DNA from: Rhodanobacter sp.
GTDB taxonomy: Bacteria > Pseudomonadota > Gammaproteobacteria > Xanthomonadales > Rhodanobacteraceae
DNA: 64,000 bases
Reading direction: 5' to 3'
Assembly (NCBI GenBank): GCA_030148505.1
Contig: JASBTI010000012.1
Coordinates: forward strand, 176,371 to 240,370
Shown in pieces: positions 27,059 through 36,366 of this stretch (the first letter of the stretch is position 1; every line of letters begins with the position of its first letter). The translations under genes were made by a program, and so were the position numbers. The notes beneath the pieces were generated by a model. That model was not told the DNA's origin. It saw only the letters and a program-made list of their open reading frames with translations, and did not search any database.

Positions 27059-27646
27059 TCAATCCTCCCGCTCCGGCCGCTCCCGCACCGGATGCTTGCT
27101 CAGCTTGCGCTGCAGGGTCCGACGGTGCATGCCGAGGCGACGTGCGGTTTCGGAGATGTTGCCATCGCACTCGGTTAGTACGCGCTGGATGTGCTCCCAC
27201 TCCAGCCGGCGCAGCGCCAGGGGGGCTTCGGGGGCGTCGGGGAGATCGTTGTCTTCGGTTTCGGCGTTGTCGCCGTCCAGGAGTGCCCGTACCACCGCAT
27301 CGGCATCGACCGGTTTGGCCAAGTAGTCGTGGGCACCGCGCTTGATCGCTTCTACCGCCGTGGCTATCGAGGCGTAGCCGGTCAGCAACAGGACCCGGGT
27401 GTCGGGTACGGTGGCGTGCAGTTCGGGAATCAAGCGCAATCCGTTTTCTTCGCCGAGCTTCAGGTCGAGCACGCAATACCCCGGGCGGTACTTTCGCGCC
27501 AGGCCACGAGCTTCGTCGAAGTTGGTGGCCGTGATGACGTCGAACCCGCGCGAACCCAGTGCCCGTGCCAGTACGCGAACGAAGGTAGCATCGTCATCGA
27601 CCAGCAGCAGCGGACGGGATATCGCTGGCTGGGGTATCTCGGTCAT
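27059..27646 (-). CDS. regA: RegA/PrrA/ActR-type redox response regulator
   Basis: A 195-residue regulator. Receiver: LLLVDDDATFVRVLARAL, phospho-acceptor Asp61 in CVLDLKLGEENGL, LLTGYASIATAVEAIKRGA and the KPV Lys. After an acidic linker, the C-terminal Fis-type helix-turn-helix reads ISETARRLGMHRRTLQRKL, the block that is nearly invariant in RegA/PrrA/ActR. These regulators control respiration, carbon and nitrogen genes in response to redox state. The kinase gene lies upstream on the same strand, 113 bases away. Confidence 0.9.
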   Translation of the reverse strand: MTEIPQPAISRPLLLVDDDATFVRVLARALGSRGFDVITATNFDEARGLARKYRPGYCVLDLKLGEENGLRLIPELHATVPDTRVLLLTGYASIATAVEAIKRGAHDYLAKPVDADAVVRALLDGDNAETEDNDLPDAPEAPLALRRLEWEHIQRVLTECDGNISETARRLGMHRRTLQRKLSKHPVRERPERED

Positions 27647-27759
27647 GGCGAATTTCCTTTTGAAGTAGGGGAGGGCTTTTTTGCTGGAGGCCAGATAGGT
27701 TACACGCGATTTTCCCGGTAAATTTTGCGCTCCTGTTTGTATAGCCTCCTCTCACGGCG

Positions 27760-29037
27760 TTACCGGCTTGCGATAACAGCCAGTGGCAGGCGCAGGCTGA
27801 CCTCTGCACCCTGCGCAGTATTGTCGGCGATCAGCTCGCCATTGAGGCGCTCCGCCGTGGCGTCGGCCAGCGCCAGCCCGAGGCCCAGCCCTGCCTGCTT
27901 TTGCGACTGACCCAGCAACGTCAATGCGTCCAGGTCGGCGATTCCGTGACCTTGGTCGCTTACACTCAATTGCAGCCAGGACGCGTCGCGCAATACGCGC
28001 AAGACCACGATACGTGAGTCGCGGCTGGCGGATGCGTCCATGGCGTTGTTAAGCAGGTTGAGCAGGGCATGGCGCAAGCCCGCTGGCGTGCGCAACATGA
28101 TGCGTGACGTGGCAGGGTCAATGTCCAGCGTCAAATCGGCTTCGGGGCGCAGGAGTTGGAAGCGTTCAAGGCACCCGTGGATGAATTGCGCCACGCTTTG
28201 TCGTTCCGATTCCTGCGATAGCTGTGTCTTGCCGAAGGCCACCATTTCGCGCAGGATCGTGCCACAGCGGTCGACCTGGCCCTCGAGCAAAACGAGGTCT
28301 TCAGCGAGCGATGTATCACTGGCATGCTCGCGCCGCAGCTCAGGCAGCAAGGTTCGCATCGTCGACAACGGTGTATTCAACTCATGGGCGGCACCGGCGG
28401 CCTGCGTTGCAATAGCCAGGATGCCTTCGTCGCGCAGGGCGCGTTCGCGGATGCGTTGGACTTCGAGTTGCTGCAGGCGTACCGCATGTGCCAGCCGATT
28501 GATGAAGAAGCCCAGAACCACGGCGGTGATCAAAAAATTGACCCCCATGCCGATCACATGCAACGAGAAGCCACTGCTGGCATCCATCGCCAACGGCAAG
28601 GGTACGTGCTTGACCAACAACAGCAGGTAGGTAACGCCGGCCAGTGCGGCCACTACCAGCAGCGAACGAGCCGGCAGCGCGGCGGCACTGAGCGCGATGG
28701 GTACCAGAAGAAGCGTGATGAACGGATTGGTGGCGCCCCCGGTGAAATACAGCAGGTAGCCGAGTATCGCCGTGTCGACGACGATGTGGCCGATGGTTTC
28801 CCACTCCTGCACCGGTTGGGGTAGGGTCAGCCGCCATGCAGCGAATACCGCGAACACCGCAAGCACGCCGACGCCGACCAGCAACGGCAATAGCGGAATA
28901 TCCAGACGCATCCACAAGGCGCATACCAGCACCGCCACGCTCTGCCCGGCAATCGCGCAGATGCGCAGCCACGCCAGTGATCGTGCCAGTGCGGAGGGGC
29001 CAATACGTGTCTTGAAACGATGGATGTGCGCGGTCAT
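27760..29037 (-). CDS. regB: RegB/PrrB-type redox sensor histidine kinase
   Basis: A 425-residue kinase with about six N-terminal membrane helices. The loop motif YFTGGATNPFITLLLVPI (near residues 96-113) contains the GGxxNPF segment that in RegB is tied to ubiquinone sensing. The H-box AHELNTPLSTMRTLLPELR (His near 219) is the RegB form. N- and G-boxes are intact: NLLNNAMDAS, SDQGHGIADL, AGLGLGLALADATAERL. It should autophosphorylate and pass phosphate to the RegA-type protein encoded next. I could not place the redox-active Cys known from Rhodobacter RegB. Confidence 0.88.
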   Translation of the reverse strand: MTAHIHRFKTRIGPSALARSLAWLRICAIAGQSVAVLVCALWMRLDIPLLPLLVGVGVLAVFAVFAAWRLTLPQPVQEWETIGHIVVDTAILGYLLYFTGGATNPFITLLLVPIALSAAALPARSLLVVAALAGVTYLLLLVKHVPLPLAMDASSGFSLHVIGMGVNFLITAVVLGFFINRLAHAVRLQQLEVQRIRERALRDEGILAIATQAAGAAHELNTPLSTMRTLLPELRREHASDTSLAEDLVLLEGQVDRCGTILREMVAFGKTQLSQESERQSVAQFIHGCLERFQLLRPEADLTLDIDPATSRIMLRTPAGLRHALLNLLNNAMDASASRDSRIVVLRVLRDASWLQLSVSDQGHGIADLDALTLLGQSQKQAGLGLGLALADATAERLNGELIADNTAQGAEVSLRLPLAVIASR

Positions 29038-29229
29038 GGCCGGGTGATCTGGTCAGTAACGAAGCTCGGTCCGGAAGGGAAAGCCCCGATCCACAAGAGC
29101 GTAGCTCGCCAAGCCCCCTAAAGTCGAAAAACCGTGTGCGAGATTGGTTGCTGCAGATGCCGGCAGATGGCGAGTGATGCCTGCACTGGCACCCTTAACG
29201 GCATCAGTGTCCATGCCGGCGCTAGGAGG

Positions 29230-29267
29230 CACGATGGCTCAATCCATGCGCGGACCGAGCCATCGTG
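29230..29267 (-). terminator. Stem-loop downstream of the POT transporter gene
   Basis: Perfect 11-base arms CACGATGGCTC (29230-29240) and GAGCCATCGTG (29257-29267) with a 16-base loop, starting 5 bases after the transporter stop codon on the minus strand. There is no U-tract, so it may be a Rho-linked or RNA-protecting hairpin rather than a classical terminator. Confidence 0.55.
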
Positions 29268-29271
29268 AAGC

Positions 29272-30816
29272 TCACTGTTCCGAGCCGATGGTCGGTAGCG
29301 GGGATTCGGTGGCGATGTTGTGGGTGGTGTGCTCAGCGGAAAGCTTGCGCATCAGCGGCAGTACGGCCAGCGCAATCAGCGTACAGATCACCCCAGCCAC
29401 ACCCAGCCAGAAGAACAGGTGGGTATAGATCGGCATGGTCTTGATCGGATCGGTCACGTCCTGCGGCACGCTGGCATAGTTGGCTACTACACCGCCCAGA
29501 TACTGCGAGATTCCTGATGCGACGAAGTAGGCGCCCATCATGAAGCCGCCCATCCGCGCTGGCACATAGCGAGCGATCATTGCCAAGCCCAGGCCGCTGA
29601 CCAGCAGTTCACCCAACGACGAGGAGCCATAGCCCCAGACCATGATCCACGAGCTGGTTTTTCCCGGTGCAGTGGTGAAATGTGCGGCGGCGCTGTAGAT
29701 GAAAAAACCGATGGCGACGGCGGCGAAGCCCAGTGCGAACTTGGCGGCGATCGACAAGTCCTTGCCACTCTTGCCGGCGCGGGTGTAGATGATGGCCAGG
29801 ATCGGGCTGAGGATGAAGATCCAGATCGGGTTGAACGCCTGGAACTGCGCTGGCGACCAGTTCCACAAGTGCAGACCGAAGATGCCGAAGCTGGGGTCGA
29901 CGTTACGCAGTGCGAACAGGTTCAGCGAGGTCGACATTTGCTGGTAGAAGATGAAGAAGAACACCGTCTGCACTGTCAGCACCAGGGCGGCGATCAGGCC
30001 TGCGCGCTCGCTGCGCTCGCTGTTGTAAATCAGGTACGCGAAGATGCCCAGTACCACGACGCCGGCGGTATAGACGAAGATTCTGGCCAGTCCCTCTGAC
30101 TGCAGCACTAGCGCCGAGGCGAACACCGCAACCACACCCAGACCCAGCACGGCGAGCAGCTTGTTGACCTGCACCGGCCTCTGGTCCGGAGCCGAACCGA
30201 CGTGGTCGAGAGTGTGGCGCATCAGAAAGTAGAGGCCCAACCCGACCAGCAAGCCGACAGAGCACACACCGAAGGCGGCATGCCAGCCCATCTCGTTGTG
30301 GTAGGCGGCGTTAACCCAGTCCTTGATCTTAGGAGTGGCCAGCATCGATAGCATCGAGCCCAGGTTGACGGCCATGTAGTAAATGGTGAACGCGCTGTCG
30401 ATCTTGGAATCGTCGCCCTCGTAGATCTTGCGCACCAGGTTGCCGGCATTTGGCTTGAACAGGCCATTGCCCACCACGATCACGCCCAGCGAGCAGAAAA
30501 GGAACCATACGCTCTGACCGGGCACTGTCATCAGCGCATAACCCATGGACAGAATGAATGCGCCCAAAAGCATGGTGCGCCGTGTGCCCAGCACCTTGTC
30601 GCCGACCCAACCTCCGATGGCCGGTGCCACATAGATCAATGCAGCCGCTGCGCCCCAGGTCAGGTTGGCGCGGTCGTCGGTGAAACCCAACCGCTGCACC
30701 ATGTAATACACGATGAGCGCTTGCATGCCGTAGTAGCCGAAGCGCTCCCACATCTCGATGAGGAAGACGGTACTGAACGAGCGGGTCTGGGAGGAGGCGG
30801 GATTCTGTATGGCCAT
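29272..30816 (-). CDS. POT/PTR family proton-dependent peptide transporter
   Basis: A 514-residue transporter with 12-14 membrane helices. The defining ExxERFxYYG motif reads EMWERFGYYG near residue 22; further family features are GGWVGDKVLGTRR, GNGLFKPNAGNLV and FTIYYMAVNLGSMLSM. POT proteins import di- and tripeptides with protons. Secreted S9 peptidases at 31731 and 60293 could supply such peptides. No operon partner; a 359-base gap with the divergent dgkA lies upstream. Confidence 0.9.
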   Translation of the reverse strand: MAIQNPASSQTRSFSTVFLIEMWERFGYYGMQALIVYYMVQRLGFTDDRANLTWGAAAALIYVAPAIGGWVGDKVLGTRRTMLLGAFILSMGYALMTVPGQSVWFLFCSLGVIVVGNGLFKPNAGNLVRKIYEGDDSKIDSAFTIYYMAVNLGSMLSMLATPKIKDWVNAAYHNEMGWHAAFGVCSVGLLVGLGLYFLMRHTLDHVGSAPDQRPVQVNKLLAVLGLGVVAVFASALVLQSEGLARIFVYTAGVVVLGIFAYLIYNSERSERAGLIAALVLTVQTVFFFIFYQQMSTSLNLFALRNVDPSFGIFGLHLWNWSPAQFQAFNPIWIFILSPILAIIYTRAGKSGKDLSIAAKFALGFAAVAIGFFIYSAAAHFTTAPGKTSSWIMVWGYGSSSLGELLVSGLGLAMIARYVPARMGGFMMGAYFVASGISQYLGGVVANYASVPQDVTDPIKTMPIYTHLFFWLGVAGVICTLIALAVLPLMRKLSAEHTTHNIATESPLPTIGSEQ

Positions 30817-31175
30817 AAGGGATTCCGAATACGGTTTCGAACGGGTGGGCGACGCGACGACGCATCCCCCCGTGCAACCCTGAATGAGTCACAACCGCTG
30901 AAGCCTAACCGATTCGCTGCGCGGGTGTAGCTGCAGTGCGACATGACAAGCCAGGGTATTTTCTGCCAAGCCTTTTCACGGAGGTATCCGGGACGAACCG
31001 GTTTGCGGAGGCCTGTGGCATCATCGACGGACCGTATTCGTGCCGAAATCCGAGGGTTGTTTCATCATGTCTATGCTTGTGTTGACGCATGTAGGTAGCA
31101 TCGCGCCCTTGCACGGGGACGCGCAGCGAAGGGGTTTTTGTACTGCACCCAAGGTCGGACTCGAGGCTGAGCGAC
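30817..31175. other. Divergent intergenic region, POT transporter / dgkA
   Basis: 359 bases without a supported gene. A 48-codon frame from 31067 (MSMLVLTHVGSIAPLH) overlaps dgkA in another frame and has no family resemblance. Promoters for both divergent genes should be here, but I see no convincing pair of boxes. CCTTTTCACGGAGG near 30970 is the only ribosome-binding-like stretch and is not followed by a good gene. Confidence 0.3.
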
Positions 31176-31574
31176 GTGGTTTCCCTGGGCCGAGCGTCTC
31201 GCGTGGCCGCTGACGGATTTCGTGGGCCTCGGCAGCTATGGCACGCGTTTCAATGGTCGCTGAAAGGACTTCGATCCGGCTGGCGTCACGAGGCCTCGTT
31301 CCGGTTGGAGGCCACTCTGGTGATTGTGCTGCTGCCCCTTGGTCTGTGGCTGGGTCACGGTGCACTGGAAAAGCTGGCGCTGGTTTTTCCGCTGCTGCTG
31401 GTGCTCTCGGCTGAATTGCTCAACTCGGCGATCGAGGCGGTGCTCGACAAGGTCAGTCCCGAGTTCAGCGAGCTTGCCGGTCGTGCCAAGGACATGGGCT
31501 CGGCCGCGGTCCTTCTGTTGCTAGTGATGGTGGCATTGAGCTGGGGACTGATCCTGCTGCCGCGCTGGATCTGA
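31176..31574 (+). CDS. dgkA: Diacylglycerol kinase DgkA
   Basis: A 132-residue integral membrane kinase that recycles diacylglycerol to phosphatidic acid. Motifs: FQWSLKGLRSGWRHEASFRLE (N-terminal amphipathic segment and catalytic Glu region), then the signature LSAELLNSAIEAVLDKVS and AKDMGSAAVLLLLVMVALSW. Three helices are visible. The GTG at 31176 is used, with GAGG 9 bases upstream; no ATG precedes the conserved part. The N-terminus is slightly longer than in E. coli. Confidence 0.88.
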   Translation: MVSLGRASRVAADGFRGPRQLWHAFQWSLKGLRSGWRHEASFRLEATLVIVLLPLGLWLGHGALEKLALVFPLLLVLSAELLNSAIEAVLDKVSPEFSELAGRAKDMGSAAVLLLLVMVALSWGLILLPRWI

Positions 31575-31730
31575 GCGGCGGTTTCCGGGAGGCGCGGGTT
31601 ACCGGGATGACGGTGCCCGCACTTTCGCGACGACCACATCATGGCGGACATCGCCAGCGAACCGCCTGTGCCACGGGCATCGGGGCGGCAGGCGGTATCC
31701 AATGCAGCGCGCCGCTGCGTATGCATTACA

Positions 31731-33695
31731 TCAGGTCGGCGTCGGCACGCCCTTGCCGATGTACTTCGCCAGGAACGCCTGCAAGGCGTTGTAGAACTCG
31801 ACATTGTCCTGTTCGGTGTAGAAACCGTGGCCTTCGCGTGGTTTGGCCAGCCACTCGTAGGGTTTGTGTGCGGCCTCGAGAGCAGCGCGCATGGCCTTCG
31901 CCTGGGCGAAGGGGGCACGTTGGTCCGCCTTGCCGTGAACCAGCAGTACCGGCACGGTGATCTTGTCAGCGAGCTTGTCCGGTGAATTGGCATCGAGGTC
32001 GGTATCGCTCTTGCCGATCACCTGTTCAAGATAGCTGCGGCCGGAACGGGTTTCGCGCACATCGCCCTTCTTGTACATCATCGCCAGGTCATATACCCCG
32101 GCGTAGCCGACGGCGCACTTGAACAAGCCGGGTGCGCGAATCACCGTCATCATGGCGGAATAGCCGCCGAAGCTGCCGCCATAGACACAGATCCGCTTCG
32201 GATCGGCGTAATTTTCGCGGATGGCCCATTTCACGCCATCGATCAGATCCTGCTGGATGCGCGTACCCCACTTCCGGTAGCCGGCCTCCTGGAAGTTCGC
32301 GCCGCGGCCGCTGGAGCCGCGGTAGTTGACCTGCAGCACAAGATAGCCGCGACTGGCCAGAAACTGCGCGTCGTTGTCGTAGAACCAGTCATCCTGCACT
32401 CCTATCGGCCCCCCGTGCGGCAGCAGCACCATCGGCAGAGGGGTTCCATGGCTGCCCTTGGGCACGGTCAAGATCGCCTCCAGCTCCATGCCGTCACTGG
32501 TCTTGAAATGGACGGGGCGTCGTTCGGCCATTTTCGAGGGGTCGATCCAGGGCGCGACATCGAACAGTTTGCGCACCTTGTAGTTGTGCGTATTGATCAG
32601 GAAGTAGCTGCCCGGGGTGCGGTCACTGCTGACCCCGAAGAGCAATTCGCTGCCATCTTCGCTGTAGTCGATGAAATGCACATAGCTGCCCGGAAATTTG
32701 AGGCTCAATGCCCGATGCAACTTGGCCGCGGGCAGGTTCGGATCGATATACCGCGCTGTTGGGATGCCGGTGGCAGATACGGTGGCAAACGGCTGACGCG
32801 GCAGTGGAGTCCATTCGATTTCGCCCACGCTGCCAAACCCGGCCTTGGCCAGCAGTTGACGATTCCCGCCTTTCTCGTCCTGTGCAATCAGCGAGGTGGG
32901 TCCGCCGGTGGCGCTATAGCTCGCGTAGACGCGATGTTGATCCGGGGTGAAGTCGATGGGCGCGAAGCTGGCGCCGATCTCGCTTGCATCCATCTGCCAC
33001 CAGCGTTCTTCGTGGCGGTGGTAAACAACGTAGATGTAGTCGTCGTTGCGGCCGTAGGCATAGTGCGCCTGGCCGTCGGAGCCCACCATGAAGTTCATTC
33101 CGCCGACGCCGATGTCAGCGATCAGGTGTCGGGTATTCTTGCGGGCGTTGACGTTGTAGATCGCGCTGTAACTCTTGTCGGTCCAGCCTTGCACGGCTAC
33201 GTAGAAGTGATCGTTGGCTGGCTCCGGTCGGCCGTCGTAGAAGCCCCAGCCGCTATCCGGACCACGGGTACCACCACGCGTGCCATAGCCCGATTTGTAC
33301 CCGAACAGGTAGTCCTGATGTTTGCCATCGAGGTCGGTGGCGAGAATCTCGCCGGTGAGCACCGGCTTGTCGATCGAGCCGTATTGCTTGCCTTTGGCGA
33401 CCACCAGGCGGGTGGAACTCACCCAAACGATGTTTTCCGGCAATTCGTAGCGCGGCATGCGCAGGTAGCTGTAAGGCCGACTCATATCGGCAATTTTGTA
33501 GACCACCAGGCCATGTTCGTCCTTTTCGCCATCTACCCGCATGGCCAGATACTGACCGTCGGGTGACAACCGCGGCATGGACAGTTGGGCGTGACGCGCG
33601 AAGGTTTCGACCGGAATGCGTGTGGTCGCAAGGACGGTGGCTGGTGCCGTCAGAAATACCGCGGACAGCATGGCCCGCTTCACCTGGTTCAGCAT
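31731..33695 (-). CDS. Secreted S9 family (prolyl oligopeptidase-like) peptidase
   Basis: A 654-residue exported serine peptidase. Signal peptide MLNQVKRAMLSAVFLTAPAT ending near VLA-TT. Residues about 35-400 form the beta-propeller (RLSPDGQYLAMRVDG and similar blades). The alpha/beta hydrolase domain holds PHGGPIGVQDDWF, the nucleophile in YGGSFGGYSAMM (Ser near 508), the Asp in VHGKADQRAPF (near 592) and the His in REGHGFY (near 621). Members cut dipeptides or acyl residues from peptides. The start at 33695 is taken because it begins the signal peptide; the frame continues to 33923 without homology. Its Shine-Dalgarno is an 11-base G run. Confidence 0.88.
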   Translation of the reverse strand: MLNQVKRAMLSAVFLTAPATVLATTRIPVETFARHAQLSMPRLSPDGQYLAMRVDGEKDEHGLVVYKIADMSRPYSYLRMPRYELPENIVWVSSTRLVVAKGKQYGSIDKPVLTGEILATDLDGKHQDYLFGYKSGYGTRGGTRGPDSGWGFYDGRPEPANDHFYVAVQGWTDKSYSAIYNVNARKNTRHLIADIGVGGMNFMVGSDGQAHYAYGRNDDYIYVVYHRHEERWWQMDASEIGASFAPIDFTPDQHRVYASYSATGGPTSLIAQDEKGGNRQLLAKAGFGSVGEIEWTPLPRQPFATVSATGIPTARYIDPNLPAAKLHRALSLKFPGSYVHFIDYSEDGSELLFGVSSDRTPGSYFLINTHNYKVRKLFDVAPWIDPSKMAERRPVHFKTSDGMELEAILTVPKGSHGTPLPMVLLPHGGPIGVQDDWFYDNDAQFLASRGYLVLQVNYRGSSGRGANFQEAGYRKWGTRIQQDLIDGVKWAIRENYADPKRICVYGGSFGGYSAMMTVIRAPGLFKCAVGYAGVYDLAMMYKKGDVRETRSGRSYLEQVIGKSDTDLDANSPDKLADKITVPVLLVHGKADQRAPFAQAKAMRAALEAAHKPYEWLAKPREGHGFYTEQDNVEFYNALQAFLAKYIGKGVPTPT

Positions 33696-33702
33696 GATGT
33701 GT

Positions 33703-33713
33703 CCCCCCCCCCC
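33703..33713 (-). promoter_or_regulatory. 11-base G tract serving as ribosome binding site
   Basis: Eleven consecutive C on the plus strand (33703-33713), hence eleven G in the mRNA leader of the S9 peptidase, ending 7 bases before its ATG. It is preceded by AAA and is the only Shine-Dalgarno candidate. Homopolymers of this length are prone to slippage, so tract length may vary between cells. Confidence 0.5.
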
Positions 33714-33940
33714 TTTACGCTCCCTGTGCGCTGCCGGACATTCAGGAGCATCATGCCCAGGGTGACAGGCTTCGCAGCTACCCGGTTGCGATCCTTTCCC
33801 ATCGCACCGTTGAGCCGGCCACGGGTCGAGTATAGCCAGCAAATGAATCCGTGATAAAGCCTTAAGGCGGTGTCCTACGCGATTGCACTGGTAGGCCGCA
33901 TGGTGCTGCAATGATGGTTCCATCGCGCTGGGGCCCTGCC

Positions 33941-34561
33941 ATGAAAATCCTTCGAATACTCGTGCTGTTGCTCCTTGTCATCGGCCTTTCGGGTTGCGGT
34001 TACAACGCCATCCAGCGGCAGGACGAGGCAGTCAAGGCCTCCTGGTCGGAGGTGCTGAACCAGTACCAGCGGCGTGCCGATCTGGTACCCAACCTGGTGA
34101 ATACCGTGAAGGGTTACGCCCGGCACGAGGAGAAGGTGTTTGTCGAGGTCACCCAGGCCCGTGCCAGAGTCGGCAGTATCCAGGTCGGCGCCGACACCAT
34201 CAACGATGCGCAGAAGCTCAAGCAGTTTCAGGCGGCGCAGGGCGAATTGTCCAGTGCGTTGTCGCGCTTGATGATGGTCAGCGAGAACTACCCTCAGCTG
34301 AAGGCGGATGGCCTGTTCCAGAATCTGCAGGCGCAACTGGAGGGCACTGAAAATCGGGTTGCCGTGGCGCGCAACCGTTACGTGCAGGCTGTACAAGCCT
34401 ACAACTCGATGATTCGCACGTTCCCGAACAACCTCACCGCAAAGATGTTCGGCTATCACGTCAAACCCACCTTCAGTGTGGAAAACGAAAAGGCGATCTC
34501 GACCGCGCCGACCGTGGACTTCGGAGGCAATACGCCAGCACCGTCCGCATCGGTGCATTGA
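33941..34561 (+). CDS. LemA family lipoprotein
   Basis: A 206-residue protein. The start at 33941 gives MKILRILVLLLLVIGLSGCG, a lipobox LSGC with Cys19 as the lipidated residue. The LemA core follows: YNAIQRQDEAVKASWSEVLN, QYQRRADLVPNLVNTVKGYA, and RNRYVQAVQAYNSMIRTFPN, mostly long helices. LemA genes are nearly always followed by TPM-domain genes, as here (next start 2 bases after the stop). The function is unsettled; envelope stress or respiratory complex maintenance has been proposed for relatives. Confidence 0.9.
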   Translation: MKILRILVLLLLVIGLSGCGYNAIQRQDEAVKASWSEVLNQYQRRADLVPNLVNTVKGYARHEEKVFVEVTQARARVGSIQVGADTINDAQKLKQFQAAQGELSSALSRLMMVSENYPQLKADGLFQNLQAQLEGTENRVAVARNRYVQAVQAYNSMIRTFPNNLTAKMFGYHVKPTFSVENEKAISTAPTVDFGGNTPAPSASVH

Positions 34562-34562
34562 T

Positions 34563-35432
34563 GTGAGTTGTTGGACGCGCTCGCTGTGGATACTCGCAGG
34601 CACCTTGCTGCTGCTGCCGCCGGTGCTGCTGCGTGCGACCGACGTGCCGATGTTGACGCATCACGTCACCGATCTTACCGGCACGCTAAGCGCCGAGCAG
34701 GTCAATCAGTTGGACAGCCAGCTGATTGACCTGGAAAAGCGCAAGGGCGCGCAGATGGTGGTGCTGATGGTCGACAGCACCCGGCCGCAGGACATCGAGA
34801 GCTATTCGCTGGCCGTGGCCGAGGCGAACAAGATCGGTCGCAAGGGTACCGATGACGGTGTGCTGGTGTTGATCGCCAAGAAGGATCGGCGCGACCGGAT
34901 CGAGGTCGGCTATGGACTTGAGGGTGCGGTGCCGGATGCGGCGACGGCGCGAATCCGGCGTGAATACATGGAGCCTCGCTTCCGTGCCGACGATTTCTAT
35001 GGCGGCATACGCGACGGCATCGGAGCGCTGACCAAGCTGATCGATGGCGAGCCGCTGCCGCCGCCGGCATCACGGTCTGCGCGAGACAGGCCGAGTGTAG
35101 GAAATACCTGGGTACTGGCGGTGATCGTCGCCATCTTCCTGCGCAACCTGTTTGGCCGGGCGCGTACCCGGGTACGTTTGCCGATCGGCGCAACGGTCAC
35201 CGGCATCGTGCTGGGACTGCTTGCGTTGTCGTTTGGGGGGGTATTGATCGGCGCCTTGATCGGTGGCGCGCTGATGCTGTTGCCCGGTGGCGGCGGCCGG
35301 TCGATCGGTGGTGGTGGCTGGGGCGGCTTCGGCGGCGGCAACTGGGGTAGTGGTTCCGGCGGCGGTTCCGGTGGCGGTTTTAGTGGCGGCGGCGGCAGCT
35401 TTGGCGGCGGCGGCTCATCGGGGAGCTGGTGA
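34563..35432 (+). CDS. TPM domain-containing membrane protein with Gly-rich tail
   Basis: A 289-residue protein starting at a GTG two bases after the lemA-type stop. Signal peptide or anchor (LWILAGTLLLLPPVLL), then a TPM (TLP18.3/Psb32/MOLO-1) domain at about 30-170 with HVTDLTGTLSAEQVNQLDSQ, VEVGYGLEGAVPDA-like repair-of-complex motif and FYGGIRDGI. Two helices (about 185-230) precede a C-terminal tail of some 50 residues made almost only of Gly and Ser with Trp and Phe. Low-complexity tails of this kind are common in the YgcG-like branch. It belongs to the lemA-TPM-TPM operon. Confidence 0.85.
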   Translation: MSCWTRSLWILAGTLLLLPPVLLRATDVPMLTHHVTDLTGTLSAEQVNQLDSQLIDLEKRKGAQMVVLMVDSTRPQDIESYSLAVAEANKIGRKGTDDGVLVLIAKKDRRDRIEVGYGLEGAVPDAATARIRREYMEPRFRADDFYGGIRDGIGALTKLIDGEPLPPPASRSARDRPSVGNTWVLAVIVAIFLRNLFGRARTRVRLPIGATVTGIVLGLLALSFGGVLIGALIGGALMLLPGGGGRSIGGGGWGGFGGGNWGSGSGGGSGGGFSGGGGSFGGGGSSGSW

Positions 35433-35938
35433 TGGCACCATCCGTGCGACGTCTGTTGGTCAATCTGTTTGCTGGCTGGTTTCAGTTGCGCCGGCGCTTC
35501 CCTTCCGCTCTGCTGACTGAGATCGCGCAGGCGATTGCCGACGGCGAACAGGGTCACTTGGGCGAGGTCCGGCTGGCTGTCGAGGCGCGGCTGGCACCGC
35601 TCGCGGTACTGGAGGGGCTCGACTCCCGTCAGCGTGCCGAGCAGGTTTTTTCCGAACTCGGGATGTGGGACACGGAGCACAATAGCGGCGTGCTGCTTTA
35701 CGTGCTGATGGCGGAGCGTCGCATCGAGATTGTGGCCGATCGCGGTATCGCCCGGCGTGTGGCACCGGCCGAATGGGACGGAATCTGCGCCCGCATGCGA
35801 GACTGCTACGGATGCGGGCAATGGCGCGAAGGCAGTCTGGACGGTATCGCTGCCGTGCATACATTGCTGAGGCGGCACTTTCCCGGGGGTGGCCGGGAGA
35901 ATCCGGACGAACTGCCGGATCGACCGATACTTCTTTGA
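35432..35938 (+). CDS. TPM domain-containing protein, short cytoplasmic-type
   Basis: A 168-residue second TPM protein whose ATG overlaps the previous stop (TGATG at 35430-35434), with GGGAG just upstream. It has no signal peptide. Recognisable parts: RRFPSALLTEIAQAIADGEQ, HLGEVRLAVEA, AEQVFSELGMWDTEHNSGVL and LYVLMAERRIEIVADRGIA, matching the second TPM member in LemA operons. Its last third (RMRDCYGCGQWREGSLDGI) contains two Cys. It probably works with the two preceding gene products. Confidence 0.82.
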   Translation: MAPSVRRLLVNLFAGWFQLRRRFPSALLTEIAQAIADGEQGHLGEVRLAVEARLAPLAVLEGLDSRQRAEQVFSELGMWDTEHNSGVLLYVLMAERRIEIVADRGIARRVAPAEWDGICARMRDCYGCGQWREGSLDGIAAVHTLLRRHFPGGGRENPDELPDRPILL

Positions 35939-36366
35939 TGCTGAAGCGGCACGACTTTTTCTATCCGAGGCGCCCTCTGCCGCCATGCCGTCGCTGGCCT
36001 TGAAGTGGAAAGCGTATCGTTCGGCCATCTGGGTGGGGCCATCTGGCGACGTCGAGCCGTTTGCGGATCTGGTGCGTGCGAATCAGCAAATAGTGGCCGG
36101 TGCGGGATACGGTGGCGAAGGCCGGTGTGACAAGGGGTTTGGAGCGGTCCCGCCGATGGGGTCAAACCCACCCCTGACCCGCGATAATAGCGCCGCGGGC
36201 GAGCACTGGCCTGTTTTGCGGTTCTTTCCCCGCATCGACATGCCGTCACAAACTGGGCATAGCCAGCCGGCGATTCTGTGATGAACCCTCTCGATTGTGC
36301 GGGGACGATGCGCTGAGGCACGCCACGCCGTTACACTTGGCCTTTGCCTGCCGGTTGTCCTTTTCC
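35939..36366 (+). other. 428-base gap before lgt
   Basis: No supported gene. Frames of 100 codons or more on both strands have no recognisable homology or ribosome binding site. The sequence GGGGTCAAACCCACCCCTGACCC (described here as arms GGGTCA and TGACCC at about 36158-36180) forms a small hairpin, followed by GCGATAATAGCGCCGCG, in which GATAAT could be a -10 box for lgt. No matching -35 element is clear. Confidence 0.3.

Noticed and set aside
32415..33566. 383-codon plus-strand frame inside the S9 peptidase gene
   Set aside because: Antisense to a gene with intact signal peptide and catalytic triad; composition is that of a shadow frame.
35889..36281. 130-codon frame between the TPM gene and lgt
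   Set aside because: Overlaps the end of the TPM gene, has no ribosome binding site and no recognisable family.
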